Shown: piece by piece, positions 35,951-46,174 of the stretch | Numbering within the stretch: position 1 is the stretch's first letter | How the letters are laid out: every line of letters starts with the position of its first letter | Assembly: GCA_030581615.1 (NCBI GenBank) | Contig: JAKTTT010000047.1 | Span: 62,001-126,000, forward strand | Source of the DNA: Alloascoidea africana | Lineage: Eukaryota > Ascomycota > Alloascoideomycetes > Alloascoideales > Alloascoideaceae | Reading direction: 5' to 3' | DNA: 64,000 nucleotides | Position numbers and translations under genes: made by a program | The notes under the pieces: model-generated | Database searches by the model: none | What the model saw: only the letters and a program-made list of their open reading frames with translations | What the model was told of the DNA's origin: nothing

Positions 35951-37189
35951 TTAAAATATCTCCCACCAATGCTTCTTTTCATGCAACTGTTTGCTCATTT
36001 GTTTAAACATTTCCATTTCATCCCAACAATTCCGGCCCCATTGACAACCTCCCATATTGACAAGGAAATCGCGTTCATGATAATTATAAAAAAACCGAGG
36101 ATCATTGGCATATTCTTCTCCACATGCACCTTGAGGAAGAGCGTTGATTTTTCGAAGTGGTAGAAAAGCAGTACGACTTCGAATCCAACCCTGTGTGCTA
36201 TACAATGTCTCCAAAGCATCCTGTTCCTTATGTTCCCATTGCATGTGTTTCTGTTCGTAAAAAACGGGATCCCACCATATGTCCAGTAATGATTCTGTCC
36301 AAGCGCTTCGTCTAATCAAAAAGCTACCGAGATTAAACCCACCACAATCCTGGGTGACGATGAGATCTATGGGTTGCGTGTAGTCAACATTGTCGATGTA
36401 TTTCTCCATCTTCAATGGGTTGAAATAGTCGAGAGTCCGACTGGTGGCCGTTTCCAGGTTGTTCAAAAAATGCTTTTCGAGTGATATCTGAGGCTCCATG
36501 ATCAGCGTGTGTAGGTCCAACCACCAAAACCATTCAGCATCTGGAAACTGTCTCATAGTTTGTCTGATAACGTCCACTTTCTCCCAACTTTCTCTCCATT
36601 CGTGGCTGTATCTCTTCTTAGCAGTCATATCCTTGATTGCCAATTGGTATCCATGTCTACGGGCATAGGCTTTCTTGTTTGCAATGCTGCTTCGCTCAAT
36701 GGACCATTCTTGAGTCCCCTTCCATTTGTTCACACCACCGTCTTCATTTGCTGCCAACATTATGACCACGTTCCCACTTCCTGAACTACTGGCGTATCCA
36801 CCAAGTATTCCTTTTCTTTCACGATCACCAATTCCAGGATCCTTCACCTTTGTGGGCAACCCTGGAATTCCATGCACCCCGTGAAACCCGGTTCCAAATA
36901 CACTGTTGGCAGACAAAGCGTTGTTGGGACTCACGTAGCCATAATCCGAGAGCAGTGTGAAAGTGCCAGAGAGGATTAGAAACATACATAACAGACTGAG
37001 GATTCCAATAAGTGCGAATCTGGGTTTCAGTTTAAGACTCGTGTATATGTTTGTGATTTTGGTTTGTAAAGCGGACAGAGATTTCTGTTTGGCAACTTTG
37101 GAGTTGCTGCGTGGCCTAAGGGGAATTGGTTTGATGGGCACAGGTATCTGAATTGTTTTCTCAGATTCCAGATTCTGAGACTCCTCCAT
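35951..37189 (-). CDS. MNN10: Golgi alpha-1,6-mannosyltransferase, GT34 family
   Basis: Subunit of the cis-Golgi M-Pol II mannan polymerase type complex that extends the alpha-1,6 mannan backbone of N-glycans. The 412 aa type II membrane protein has a short cytosolic N-terminus, a membrane anchor at about residues 58-80 and a lumenal catalytic domain. Matching blocks are VVIMLAANEDGGVNKWKG, QEWSIERSSIANKKAYARRH, DAEWFWWLDLHTLIMEP (about 217-233), IVTQDCGGFNLGSFLIRRS, WWDPVFYEQKHMQWEHKEQD and VNMGGCQWGRNCWDEM. The metal-binding DxD position reads D-L-H (225-227). I am not certain whether the last position is normally Asp in Mnn10. The family is certain; MNN10 rather than MNN11 is preferred from overall similarity. 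Confidence 0.9.
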   Translation of the reverse strand: MEESQNLESEKTIQIPVPIKPIPLRPRSNSKVAKQKSLSALQTKITNIYTSLKLKPRFALIGILSLLCMFLILSGTFTLLSDYGYVSPNNALSANSVFGTGFHGVHGIPGLPTKVKDPGIGDRERKGILGGYASSSGSGNVVIMLAANEDGGVNKWKGTQEWSIERSSIANKKAYARRHGYQLAIKDMTAKKRYSHEWRESWEKVDVIRQTMRQFPDAEWFWWLDLHTLIMEPQISLEKHFLNNLETATSRTLDYFNPLKMEKYIDNVDYTQPIDLIVTQDCGGFNLGSFLIRRSAWTESLLDIWWDPVFYEQKHMQWEHKEQDALETLYSTQGWIRSRTAFLPLRKINALPQGACGEEYANDPRFFYNYHERDFLVNMGGCQWGRNCWDEMEMFKQMSKQLHEKKHWWEIF

Positions 37190-38408
37190 GTTTTTGAATC
37201 TTAAAGAATGGATGGCTTTTTTTGATTTGGAATCCGACTAGGAAAAGGTGATGCAAAGTATAAGTGTACCCAAATGATAGAACTAGAGTCCGTTCCAAGA
37301 AAGTTAAAAAAACAAAAAAAAAATTAAAAGGAAAAGGGGAGACTAAGGGGATCGAGATTATTACGTTTCAATCGTCACTAATCTGAAAGTGGAAGAGGAA
37401 AGCTCCAAGGAATGTCTCAGACAATTATTGTTCGTGCCTGTTTACCTGGCGTGTATCTATAACTTATCTCAAAGACCAGCGCAGATAAAAAGGAAATTCT
37501 AAAAAAGAGCAAAAAAGAAGGTTTTAATCTGTGTGGAGGAACATACGTGTTACCCGGTACAAACACCTTGAGTTGAAGTACGAGAGTTTCGCAAAAACAC
37601 GAGAAAAAGCAAACTCCTTTTGGGGGGGTTTCATCATGGTAATTCCCAAAGTAGTAGGACATGGTTATACAATGATTCAGCATGTATTTGTTTGTTCTGT
37701 GTTTGTATCTTGTCCATGATGGTGTTTGTTGCCTTTTGGGATCTAAAGTTTCAATGTGGTATCACGCTGGAATCAGCTGGAACACGCCGCTAAAAGATGT
37801 CCCTGTTTCTGTGCCAGCAGTGGATTAAACAGAAGAAAAGGGAAAGCGCTCAGAAATATCACGTTTCGCAAATAGTCGAAAATTCAACATTATTGCAGCT
37901 ATCAATGAGATAGCTTGAGTAATAGCTTCTATTCAAGACAAAGTTAGTTTAATCTATGTTTATATGAACAAATGGAAAAAGAAAAAATCATATATCTTTG
38001 TGTTGTGGAACTGACACATCACCATCGGGGTATCATCTGTAGAAAAGTAGATCCATGGATTGGGATTGTAGTGACAAGGAAGGGGGAGACTAGTTCATTA
38101 CCTTGTTTTAAAAAAACTTTTGTCTGATCTGTCAGTTACAAAGCTTTGAAGTTTCGCCATGCCATTGATCGATGAAGTAGATGTGTGCAATGTGAGATAA
38201 AATGACCATTATGTGATTTGACAATGTTTCCATATCCATAGATATGTTATTAGCAAAGTAATTAAAAGAATCTGGATAAGAGCCCAGTTCTTTAATTCGT
38301 AAAACCAAAGGTGAAGTTTGGACTTTTCGGCTCATTAAAGAAAGACCCTTGTGTTAAGATCCGGATGTCCCTGCCTCACGGCATCCCGGTTTTAGCCGAG
38401 CCATTCCT

Positions 38409-38420
38409 CTATATAAATAG
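38409..38420 (+). promoter_or_regulatory. isolated TATA-like element without downstream ORF
   Basis: CTATATAAATAG is a good TATA box on the plus strand. The next coding region is nearly 1.9 kb away. It may drive a non-coding transcript or be chance in AT-rich DNA. Confidence 0.3.
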
Positions 38421-39567
38421 CCTAGTTCCTACATAGCAATAGAGGACCATCAAGAAAGTGTGTGAACTGTGAACGTATAGCTCCCCGAGCCCTTACATGG
38501 AGGTCTAGAAAATTACAAAGACTAGTTAGTATGGGGGTGGTATAGAGATGTTTAGAGCGAAAAAAAAAACAGAACCAGTGTAAGAGAGAGGTCTCTTTTC
38601 CATTCCTGGTATTCCTCAGTTTTCTCTTTTTTACTTCGTTTATATTCCTGTGCCTAAGGAATCTGTTGGATGATAGTTCCAGGTGTAGTCATTCTTGGAG
38701 CATTTTTGAAATGTATTTCTTCATTTTTGGTTCTCGACTGTGCCTCAACCAATATCGAATAAACATTGGAAAAAACGTTATAATATTCTTTGAAGCATAA
38801 CAGTTGGAAGAATGTCTTCATCTCTGCCATGCTCGTTACAATTGAATAGTGCGTGCGGTAGATTATATTACTGACTTGGTTCTGGCTTTTCTAACAGATT
38901 CCAACATCTTCAATCTAATTAAAAGATCCTTCGCCTCTATATTTTTCAGTGGCATTTTCTTGGCAGTTGAGAAAATAGCTGATCAAGTTACCGAGATGGG
39001 TGATTTTGGATCGCCCACTTGAACTGGCAATTATGCATAACTTGTTTACAAAATCTAAAAGTCCACCTTGGGTGTTATCATTTAACGAGATGGATTTTTT
39101 AATTGGATTCTTTGATAATAGCCTTCTTATGGATATAGAAACTTTTCAAATCAACGGATGAGTTTTTATATATATATTGCTAGGTCCGGAAGGAAACTAG
39201 GGGTCAGTGATTCACACACATAGCTGCTGAATTGCTATAGAATAGGGATCTAACTACTTATATAGCTATTAGACCGAGCTTACCCGGAATGGATATCACC
39301 CGAGTCCTAACATAGATCTCACAATTACAATTACACTCCATTGATCATCTGCAAATGTTGTTGATATCAACATCCGAGCATATTTCTTCCTAATGGCCGA
39401 TCAACCAATTTCCATATGTTTTCCCTATGTGTGTGTGATACCAATCCAGAATCACTGGGTTGTTTCCATACTTCTCTTTGAAGATTACAATGTTTGTTTG
39501 TAGCTTTTGGAAACTATGTTTATTGAAGAAACGGTTAAAAGTTTACGGAATTGTAGTTCTTGAACAT

Positions 39568-39590
39568 GACTGGACTGGACTGGACTGGAC
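39568..39590. repeat. TGGAC pentanucleotide tandem repeat
   Basis: Four uninterrupted TGGAC units plus a partial unit. Same motif type as at 16463-16497. Confidence 0.9.
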
Positions 39591-40275
39591 AGAGTTTTGA
39601 TGTGCTTGTCTACAACTGTTTCATCAATAAACTAAAACTCACAAAGAAAAACTATAGCAATTAGTAATAAAATAATTTCGGTTTTTTTTCAATTAGGAAT
39701 AAAGTCCAAAATAATGCCCGATTTTTTACTCAAGAAAACTGACATGAACAAAAACTTTTGAAGCTGGTACTCGCTTCCCCAGAATGAGAATAAATGCTGA
39801 TCATTGCAGACTCAATTTTTATCTCTCAGCTCAGTTTATCAAACAGCTGACAAGATGGTCCTGTAGAAAAATGTCACCATGTTCATGAAGCAACTTGGAA
39901 ATATCAATACTCTATCAAAACGAAGTTTTCACAACATGGTGTTCCCTTACTGAATTAGTACCCCATTAGAGACTCTTTGGTTTAATGTATTATTTTATAG
40001 ATGCCAACATGTTTACACAAAAACAAATATGACTTGAGATCAATCTGTACAGTAGCATCTCTTCTTTGGAAGTGCGGGTAACGTTGTTTTTTTCGGGGGT
40101 GAGGAAAACATATTTTTTGTGTACGTAATCTATTACCTGATCATAACCACTTTTACGTTTTTTCACTTTTGGGAAAAGAGATTGTACCAATAGACTTTTT
40201 CACGTTTTAACCAACCAACCAACCAAATTTTTTATTGGGGATATCTTTTTGAGATAGAAAAGTAAAACAAGTGGA

Positions 40276-41112
40276 ATGTCTTTTCGTATTCTGGGATCTC
40301 GACCAGGTTCTCGGATGAGTTTGATGGCACAGGTTGCTAGGAATTCATTACGATTGCAAACGACGACGACGACTACGACGACGACTACGACGACTGCGGC
40401 GGCGGCGGTGGTGGTGGGCACAAGTAAGAGATCATTTCAAACGACATCTTCAAATCATGACATTTTCAGTTGGTTTCGAAGTCGGAAACCCCAAGATCCC
40501 ACTGGTGTTTCTGCTGTTCCTGAAACCAGACGTACCGAAGAAGTTATGAAGGAGCTTGAAGAAGGGGGAGGAGGCAAAAATGATGTTGATCATGAAATTG
40601 AGGTTATTGGACGAGTAATCAAATCTGACAAATGGAAGAGTGAAATGAATGGATTTAAAGTTGAACAATGGAAAGCTTTGGAAAGAGTGGGAAGCATTGA
40701 AGAATTGGATCAAATATTTGTCCAAAGTGTTGAAGAGGTTACAGGGAAGAAACCTATTGTTGTTGAAGAATTTGATCTTTCTAATCTATCTCAGAGATTT
40801 GAATTGACAAGAACAATTCAAGCGAAATCCGGAGTGGATGTTCCTGATCTTGTACTTACAAAGATCCGAACTTTGGGAGATTTGAGGAATTTTTTCATTC
40901 AGAATGTTATTGGTAAAGAAGTTATCGATGAAAGGAAACCTCATGCAGTGAATCTTGATCCAGCAGAGTTTGAAGGTACAAATGTGCAAGTTTTAAAACA
41001 TCAAACATCAAGGGATAAAAAAATCCGTTGGAATAAATTGGTTAATGAAGCAAGAGTTGCACAGGAGATGAAAGTTCAACAACTTGTCCAAGATTTGAAG
41101 AAATCGGCATAA
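40276..41112 (+). CDS. candidate mitochondrial large-subunit ribosomal protein (mL50/Mrpl13-like)
   Basis: The 278 aa frame has a clear mitochondrial targeting presequence: Arg/Ser-rich and free of acidic residues for the first ~60 residues (FRILGSRPGSRMSLMAQVAR, then SKRSFQTTSS). A Thr12-Ala4-Val3 tract inside the presequence is encoded by an ACG-type trinucleotide repeat (40360-40417). The mature part has an acidic/Lys-rich linker and two similar helical modules: WKALERVGSIEELDQIFVQS and LTKIRTLGDLRNFFIQNVIG. The C-terminus is basic (DKKIRWNKLVNEARVAQEM). This resembles fungal mL50, but from memory only. The mitochondrial address is well supported; the ribosomal assignment is moderate. Convergent with the CBS-PB1 gene (200 bp apart). 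Confidence 0.6.
   Translation: MSFRILGSRPGSRMSLMAQVARNSLRLQTTTTTTTTTTTTAAAAVVVGTSKRSFQTTSSNHDIFSWFRSRKPQDPTGVSAVPETRRTEEVMKELEEGGGGKNDVDHEIEVIGRVIKSDKWKSEMNGFKVEQWKALERVGSIEELDQIFVQSVEEVTGKKPIVVEEFDLSNLSQRFELTRTIQAKSGVDVPDLVLTKIRTLGDLRNFFIQNVIGKEVIDERKPHAVNLDPAEFEGTNVQVLKHQTSRDKKIRWNKLVNEARVAQEMKVQQLVQDLKKSA
40360..40417 (+). repeat. in-frame trinucleotide repeat (poly-Thr/Ala/Val)
   Basis: ACG-rich units followed by GCG and GTG units encode a homopolymeric tract in the presequence of the mitochondrial ribosomal candidate. Confidence 0.9.
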
Positions 41113-41313
41113 ACAAAAAGTCAAGTTGGGGAACCGATATAAACAAATTTTTTTGTAAATATGAGAATGGTTTGAAATCAATAATGTGAATAAAAGAATC
41201 AAGAGTGTGAATTTACCCTAGATCCTTTACTTTTTTTTTTTTTTTTTTCATTTAGCATGACAAGAAACAAGAGAGAATATATCGTAAACCCCACCACCAC
41301 TCACTATCTACTA

Positions 41314-43392
41314 CTATTTTTTATGTGAAAATGCAAATACAATTAGAATCGATACTGTTAACACTGTTATCGCAGCAGGAAGTAAGAAATCATTTGGAAC
41401 ACCTTTAATAAAATCATAATTTTCATGTTCATGTTCATTTTCATTTTCATGATGAGATTTTGATTTTGATTTTGATTTTGATCTTGATCTTGATTTTGAT
41501 CTTGAATCTTTTTTTGCTGTTGAATTTGTTTTTTTCTCCCTTTGTGGTAAAATTTCATCAATGGTTTGTTTATCAACATGATGAACAATAAGATCTGCTT
41601 TTTCCAATCCCGAATTTCTAGAAATCAAAGCAACATCCAAAAGATCTTGATCTGAAGTTATTGCCACCAAATCGCCATCTTCATCCAAATGTGAAATTTC
41701 ATAATTTATTTCACCTCCCAATTTGATCACATCAGATGATGATAATTTCATCAAGATTTGGGATCGAAGCATGGCTATTCCCGAATTTGGAGCGATTGTG
41801 ATTCTATGAAGTCTACCTGATGGAGCTTTAAATTTAAAAGCGAATGGTTTTGCATCGGGTGGAATCATTGGAGTTTTCGTATCGAGATAGGATTTTTGAT
41901 CGATAAATGATACTGAATCATTGGGTCCAAGATCAAATGAAAGATCTGCTTGAGTCACGTCACCCACATCCTCATCTTCTTCTGCAACAACAACACTGGA
42001 TCCTGCCAAAGATCTGGTTTCATGAATCGAACCTTCATATTCATGATCCTGATCCTGATCATGATCATTATCCAAAGATTTCCAAAATCTGTTCCAAGCA
42101 GGACCCTCAGTATCATTTGTTTGCATATTTTTCAATTGATTCAAAATTGAACATGTCAATTTCAAAACTTCAACGATTCCCAAAATCTCACCATTATCAT
42201 CCAAAACAGGTAAATTCAAATAATGACCCTCATGCATTTTCCTCAAGGCCTGTTGTATACTCAAATTTTTGGGTGCAAAATCCGGTTGAGGAGTCATTAC
42301 TCTAATAACACTACAAAGTTTAGGATCCAAACCTGCTGAAATGACCCTTAACACGACATCTTTACTTGTGAAAATTCCCGTGATTTCATTTTCATCGATA
42401 TCTTTGACAAGTACGGCAGTTGTTCTATAATCTTTCATCAAAGTGGCGGCTTCAAAAACATTTGTCTTGGGGGATACAAAAACAGGAGCAGTTGAAGTTG
42501 AAGAACCACCATCATCATCATCATCAAGAGCAAGTATGGATTCGAGATCCGGGGTATCCATCAAGACTTTTAAATTTTCAAAATATTGGACGATTTCATG
42601 GGGTTGAGATCCACCACCGCTTACACCCACATCTGTATTTACCGCATTTAAAGCATCATGAAGTTTTTTGGAACTTGTATAAACACGTTCAAGTTTTTCC
42701 ATAGTTTCTTGATAACATTTTGTTATATCGAGTACCCCAAAAATTTCATCATTTTCATCGAGTACTGGTAAATGTCTAAAATTTTTTTCGACCATTAGAT
42801 TAAGAGCATCGGAAGCCAAAGTATCAGCTTTTGCACAAACAGGATTTGGAGTCATGATTTGTTCAATAGTGACATTTACAGAGTTTAAGCCGGACCCAAC
42901 AACTCTAAAAGCCAAATCTTTTGAAGTGAAGATTCCCAAGAGTCCACCTTCTTCATCTGCAACCAGTATACAATTTTCTCTTTTTGCTGCCATCATTTGT
43001 GAAGCTTCATAAATTGTTGTTGTTGATCTACATACAACTGGACTTGAAGGTTTTAAAGATAAAACTGTTCCCGGATTCACTTTACGTCGTCTACTTGGTT
43101 GACGGGATTTCACCCTTGGTTGTCTTTTCTTTGCAAGATCGGATTCAATTCTTCTTCGAATTGCCTAGGTAGGGTGGTTAGATAATCCACCGATCAATAT
43201 TAAGGTTAGAGAGCGCTGCGCAGTGTGCTGCTGTGCTGCGGCGCCTGGGCTGGGAGTGGGACTGGGACTTACCTCGTCCCTTTTTGATTGACGCTTTCTG
43301 CTTTCACTGGATCGCTGAACAGGATCAGAATAGGTCGGGGTTGAAGGTAAAGGGATATTGCTTTTTCGTGAAGGTGTGCTTCGATACGACAT
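41314..43392 (-). CDS. four-CBS plus PB1 domain tail-anchored protein
   Basis: Exons 43392-43273 and 43164-41314 with a 108 nt intron (GTAAGT donor, ATCTAAC branch, CCTAG acceptor) give 656 aa. Exon 1 is a basic Ser/Pro-rich N-terminus. Four CBS domains follow in two Bateman pairs; typical closing motifs are GLLGIFTSKDLAFRVV, RHLPVLDENDEIFGVLD, EITGIFTSKDVVLRVI and LNLPVLDDNGEILGIVE. A PB1 domain comes next (FAFKFKAPSGRLHRITI, with the acidic LDEDGDLVAITSDQDL turn). A charged RSKS/HENE repeat tract leads to one C-terminal membrane segment (FLLPAAITVLTVSILIVFAF) ending HKK, so the protein is probably tail-anchored. CBS pairs usually bind adenine nucleotides. This architecture is known in S. 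pombe (Mug70) and filamentous fungi and is absent from S. cerevisiae. Function unknown. Confidence 0.9.
41456..41506 (-). repeat. in-frame hexanucleotide repeat (Arg/Lys-Ser tract)
   Basis: A TTTTGA/TCTTGA tandem array encodes alternating Lys-Ser and Arg-Ser in the CBS-PB1 protein just before its membrane anchor. A neighbouring TTCATG/TTTTCA array (about 41420-41452) encodes Glu-Asn/Glu-His repeats. Confidence 0.85.
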
Positions 43393-43821
43393 TTTGAGGG
43401 GGAACTATTTATGGTTGAAGTGTATATGTATATATGGACTGGAGTCTGGAAGAAGTTTAGGGGAAGGAGGAGGTGTGATTTTTGTAGGCGGGAATGTGAT
43501 TTTGATTTTGATATTGACTTGATTTGATCCCGGAACAGGTGATCAGTCCATGTCTGCAACAAACCAGATACAGGAATACAGGAGAACAGGAGAGCAGGAG
43601 AGCAGGAGAACAGTGGGAAAAAGGGTAATGATACTTTGGTCAGTTTTTGGCAAAACCAGTGGATATGATACAATCTTTAAACACAAAAAAATTACTCTTA
43701 TTTTGAGTTGATTTTTTTGATTTTTTATTGCTGGTAAAGACAGTCTTCACAACACAACCTTGTGGGGGTGAAAGGGGGTTTTCCTCAACATCAAAACATC
43801 ATCACCCAAGAGATTGAGGAA
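43393..43821. promoter_or_regulatory. divergent promoter, CBS-PB1 gene / pterin dehydratase
   Basis: 429 bp between divergent starts. Contains a GGAGA/ACA-type purine repeat (about 43575-43610). No specific regulatory site recognised. Confidence 0.5.
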
Positions 43822-44287
43822 ATGTCTGGGAAAACCAACACACTCAAAGTTTTACTATCGGGTTCTCAATTGGCATTGAAAGTGGCGGAGGTGAATACAA
43901 ATGGATGGGTTCATGTGCCACGCCCAGCGATGAAAAACATCACGACAACGCCAATGAGTAGTAGTAGTACTGGTGGTAACTTTCTGGGTATAAACTCGGA
44001 ATCAATTTTCAAAAATTATCGGTTTAAAAGTTTCCAAAATTCGATGGCGTTTATTACGGAGATTTCGATGATAAGTCATCTTCGAAAACATCATCCTGTG
44101 ATTATAAATGTAAAGGTCATTTCGTTTTCAAACCCGAAAAGCCAAACTAACCAACTAGAATTCGTTATAGAAATACAACCAGGTTGGAATCCAGTTGACT
44201 ACAGATGATGTGAATGGACTTACGGAATTGGATTTTACAATGGCGAAATTGTTTGATAAAACTTTTCAAAAGTATTTGACCAAATAA
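43822..44287 (+). CDS. pterin-4a-carbinolamine dehydratase (PCD/DCoH)
   Basis: Dehydrates 4a-hydroxytetrahydropterin; the fold also serves other roles in microbes. Exons 43822-44109 and 44171-44287 flank a 61 nt intron (GTAAAG donor, ACTAAC branch, TATAG acceptor), giving 134 aa. Without splicing the frame ends in unrelated sequence. After splicing the family order is complete: NGWVHV, then YRFKSFQNSMAFITEIS, the catalytic-site HHP (RKHHPVIIN), joined exactly to KYNQVGIQLTTDDVNGLTELD and a C-terminal helix. Compared with human PCBD1 (104 aa) there is an Asn/Ser/Thr-rich insertion of about 25 residues between the first strand (WVHV) and the FKSF helix. S. cerevisiae YHL018W is a distant relative. 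Convergent with the next gene (82 bp between stops). Confidence 0.9.
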
Positions 44288-44369
44288 GAAAATTCATGTG
44301 AATGTACCTACGCCAACAAAACAAGAATTTTTTTTGATTTCATGCTAAAATATGAAAAGGTATATACAT

Positions 44370-46016
44370 TTAAACACAATTGTATTGTGTTTTAAACTTT
44401 TCGAGTTCCGATTTCAACTCATGTATCAAATTTTGTCTTTTAAAATCATTTTCGTAATTCTGATTCAATTTATGGTTCAACCTTTGCTCCAATTGTTTAA
44501 CAGTATCACCTATTGCGATTCGAGTCAATTCTAAAGATTTTGATTTAAATTGGGCTAGATGGGATTCATATTGGGATTGTAATCTTTTAAAGCCCAGAAC
44601 GAGGCCCAATAGGGCCAGTGCGGACATTGAATAAGGGGTATAACCGAATAGATAATGACCTGCTAAAGAAGAGAGGATCAAAGGTAGTTGTAAACCAACA
44701 ACGTTTGTTGAGAAGGAGATGAGTGTAGAGTTGTATAGTGTGGGTACAAGATTTTGAACAATTTTGTTTTTCGTGGAGAGTAGGGCAGTATCATGAGAAT
44801 AACTAGTAGCAGTACTAGTACTAGTACTACTTGTAGTAGTACTAGTGGTTGCACCGTATGCATCGATTCTACCTTGGAGATAGATTACCGAGTTTTTGGC
44901 CGAAACCATGTAATGATGATCCAACCATTTTTCGACCAGGGAGTCCACATCATCGACTCTGTAGTACAACTTCCACCAAGGGAGGGCGCGAGATTGCCAA
45001 TTTGAAAAGTCGGCATCGAATTTGGTCTGTAATTCCTTGTGAGAGTTTTGGGACCATTTTGAAATGAGTTTGGAGATTGTTGCGGATTCCAGGGCAGATT
45101 TGGAAGGGTTTTTCCGTAGTGAGGCTTCGCAGTGTCGGAGTATGGCGGAGGTCACTTTGGGGACGTAATTTTCGAGTCTTGTTGATTCGAGGATCTGCTT
45201 TGCAAGGGATTCGATGTTTGAGGCTGCAGTGTGGTGGATGAAAGAGTCCACACTGGCCGCGGAGGAAGGGTGCTGTTGTATGGAGACAGCGCCTTTGAGG
45301 AACTCTTTGGAGGAGGTTAGCAGGACGGAGGGGGCTAGGGATGCGATGGATGAGATTTGGTCTGGGGTAGGCGCGGAGGGCAGGTCGACGACGGTGAGTT
45401 TGGTGTAGAACGGGGACGAGGGCGAGTCTGTAGACGAGTCCTCGTCCGTGGCCAGGGCCACGGACTCGGCCACAGACTCTGCCAGATGGACGTGGACCGG
45501 GCTCAGCTTGAACACGTTGTCTTGCGAGTCGTGGAGGGAGTTTGCCTCCAGCAGCGCCAGGTCCGGGAACCGGGAGCGGTCCCGCTCCATCGGGCCGTCG
45601 CCGAACAGAGAGCGCTGGGCCGCGCACAGAAACGGGGCCGGGGCAGAGTACTCCGCCAGCGAGTTGTGGGTCAGGAAGCCGTCGTAGCGGCCGTAGCGCA
45701 CCAGCACGTCCTTGCTGAGCGTGCGCGAGCCCAGCGCCGCGGGCCAGCTCGGGTCCGGGTTACGGGGGTCGGCCACCAGCACGTCCAGCACGGAGCGCAC
45801 CTGGGCGCGGGCGGCGTGGCCGGGCACGGGCACGAGGGCCACGGTGACTGTGCCAGCAGTGCCAGTGCCAGTGCCAGTACCAGTGGCACTGCCACTGGTA
45901 CTGGGGGTAGCACAGGCACGCAGGCGGGCGGCCAGCAGGGCGGCGGCGTCGTGGAGCCGGGCAGTGTTGGGGAACAGGCGCGGGACAGAGGCCACGGCGG
46001 CCGCGAGCGAGGGCAT
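44370..46016 (-). CDS. fungal mitochondrial membrane protein, possibly Mmc1-type
   Basis: The 548 aa frame starts at the ATG at 46016; upstream the frame runs about 43 codons to a stop without another ATG. The N-terminus (MPSLAAAVASVPRLFPNTAR) could be a mitochondrial presequence. A (GT)n dipeptide tract from a hexanucleotide repeat follows. The middle is helical (NFDADFSNWQSRALPWWKLYY-like region, then LVEKWLDHHYMVSAKNSVIY). Near residues 430-490 two hydrophobic segments form a hairpin (LPLILSSLAGHYLFGY, SMSALALLGLVLGF). A coiled coil of about 60 residues ends the protein. The layout recalls fungal Mmc1-family inner-membrane proteins, but I recall the family only vaguely. The first third lies in a strikingly GC-rich island. 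Confidence 0.55.
   Translation of the reverse strand: MPSLAAAVASVPRLFPNTARLHDAAALLAARLRACATPSTSGSATGTGTGTGTAGTVTVALVPVPGHAARAQVRSVLDVLVADPRNPDPSWPAALGSRTLSKDVLVRYGRYDGFLTHNSLAEYSAPAPFLCAAQRSLFGDGPMERDRSRFPDLALLEANSLHDSQDNVFKLSPVHVHLAESVAESVALATDEDSSTDSPSSPFYTKLTVVDLPSAPTPDQISSIASLAPSVLLTSSKEFLKGAVSIQQHPSSAASVDSFIHHTAASNIESLAKQILESTRLENYVPKVTSAILRHCEASLRKNPSKSALESATISKLISKWSQNSHKELQTKFDADFSNWQSRALPWWKLYYRVDDVDSLVEKWLDHHYMVSAKNSVIYLQGRIDAYGATTSTTTSSTSTSTATSYSHDTALLSTKNKIVQNLVPTLYNSTLISFSTNVVGLQLPLILSSLAGHYLFGYTPYSMSALALLGLVLGFKRLQSQYESHLAQFKSKSLELTRIAIGDTVKQLEQRLNHKLNQNYENDFKRQNLIHELKSELEKFKTQYNCV
45851..45900 (-). repeat. in-frame hexanucleotide repeat (Gly-Thr tract)
   Basis: TGCCAG-type units on the plus strand encode a Gly-Thr dipeptide run on the minus strand in the Mmc1-like protein. 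The array also forms an inverted repeat (CCAGTACCAGTGGCAC versus its complement downstream). Confidence 0.85.
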
Positions 46017-46136
46017 CTGGGTCAGGATCTGGATCTGGGTCAGGATCTGGGGGTGCTCTTCACTCTCACGCTGGGCAGTGGGAGGTGTTGATGCTGGAGA
46101 GGAGAAGCGAGGGGTGCGTGGGTGTTGTTGGGGCTG

Positions 46137-46143
46137 TCACATG
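46137..46143. promoter_or_regulatory. inositol-type E-box (UAS-INO core), copy 1
   Basis: TCACATG, the reverse complement of CATGTGA, which is the core of the yeast Ino2/Ino4 site. It sits between the Mmc1-like start (46016) and the OPI1 start. The site overlaps an in-frame ATG at 46141, which argues that OPI1 translation begins downstream at 46210. Confidence 0.5.
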
Positions 46144-46167
46144 CGGCCCAACAGTTCTGGGCCGGCG

Positions 46168-46174
46168 TCACATG
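46168..46174. promoter_or_regulatory. inositol-type E-box (UAS-INO core), copy 2
   Basis: A second TCACATG, 31 bp after the first, in a near-identical local context (GTCACATGC in both). In S. cerevisiae OPI1 itself is an Ino2/Ino4 target, so the placement is meaningful. Function is inferred. Confidence 0.5.

Larger units (their letters stand above)
37190..40275. other. 3.1 kb intergenic region
   Basis: Between the MNN10 start (-) and the ribosomal-protein candidate (+). It includes an isolated strong TATA-like sequence CTATATAAATAG (38409-38420) with no coding frame after it, and a TGGAC tandem repeat at 39568-39590. AT-rich, only short frames. Confidence 0.6.
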
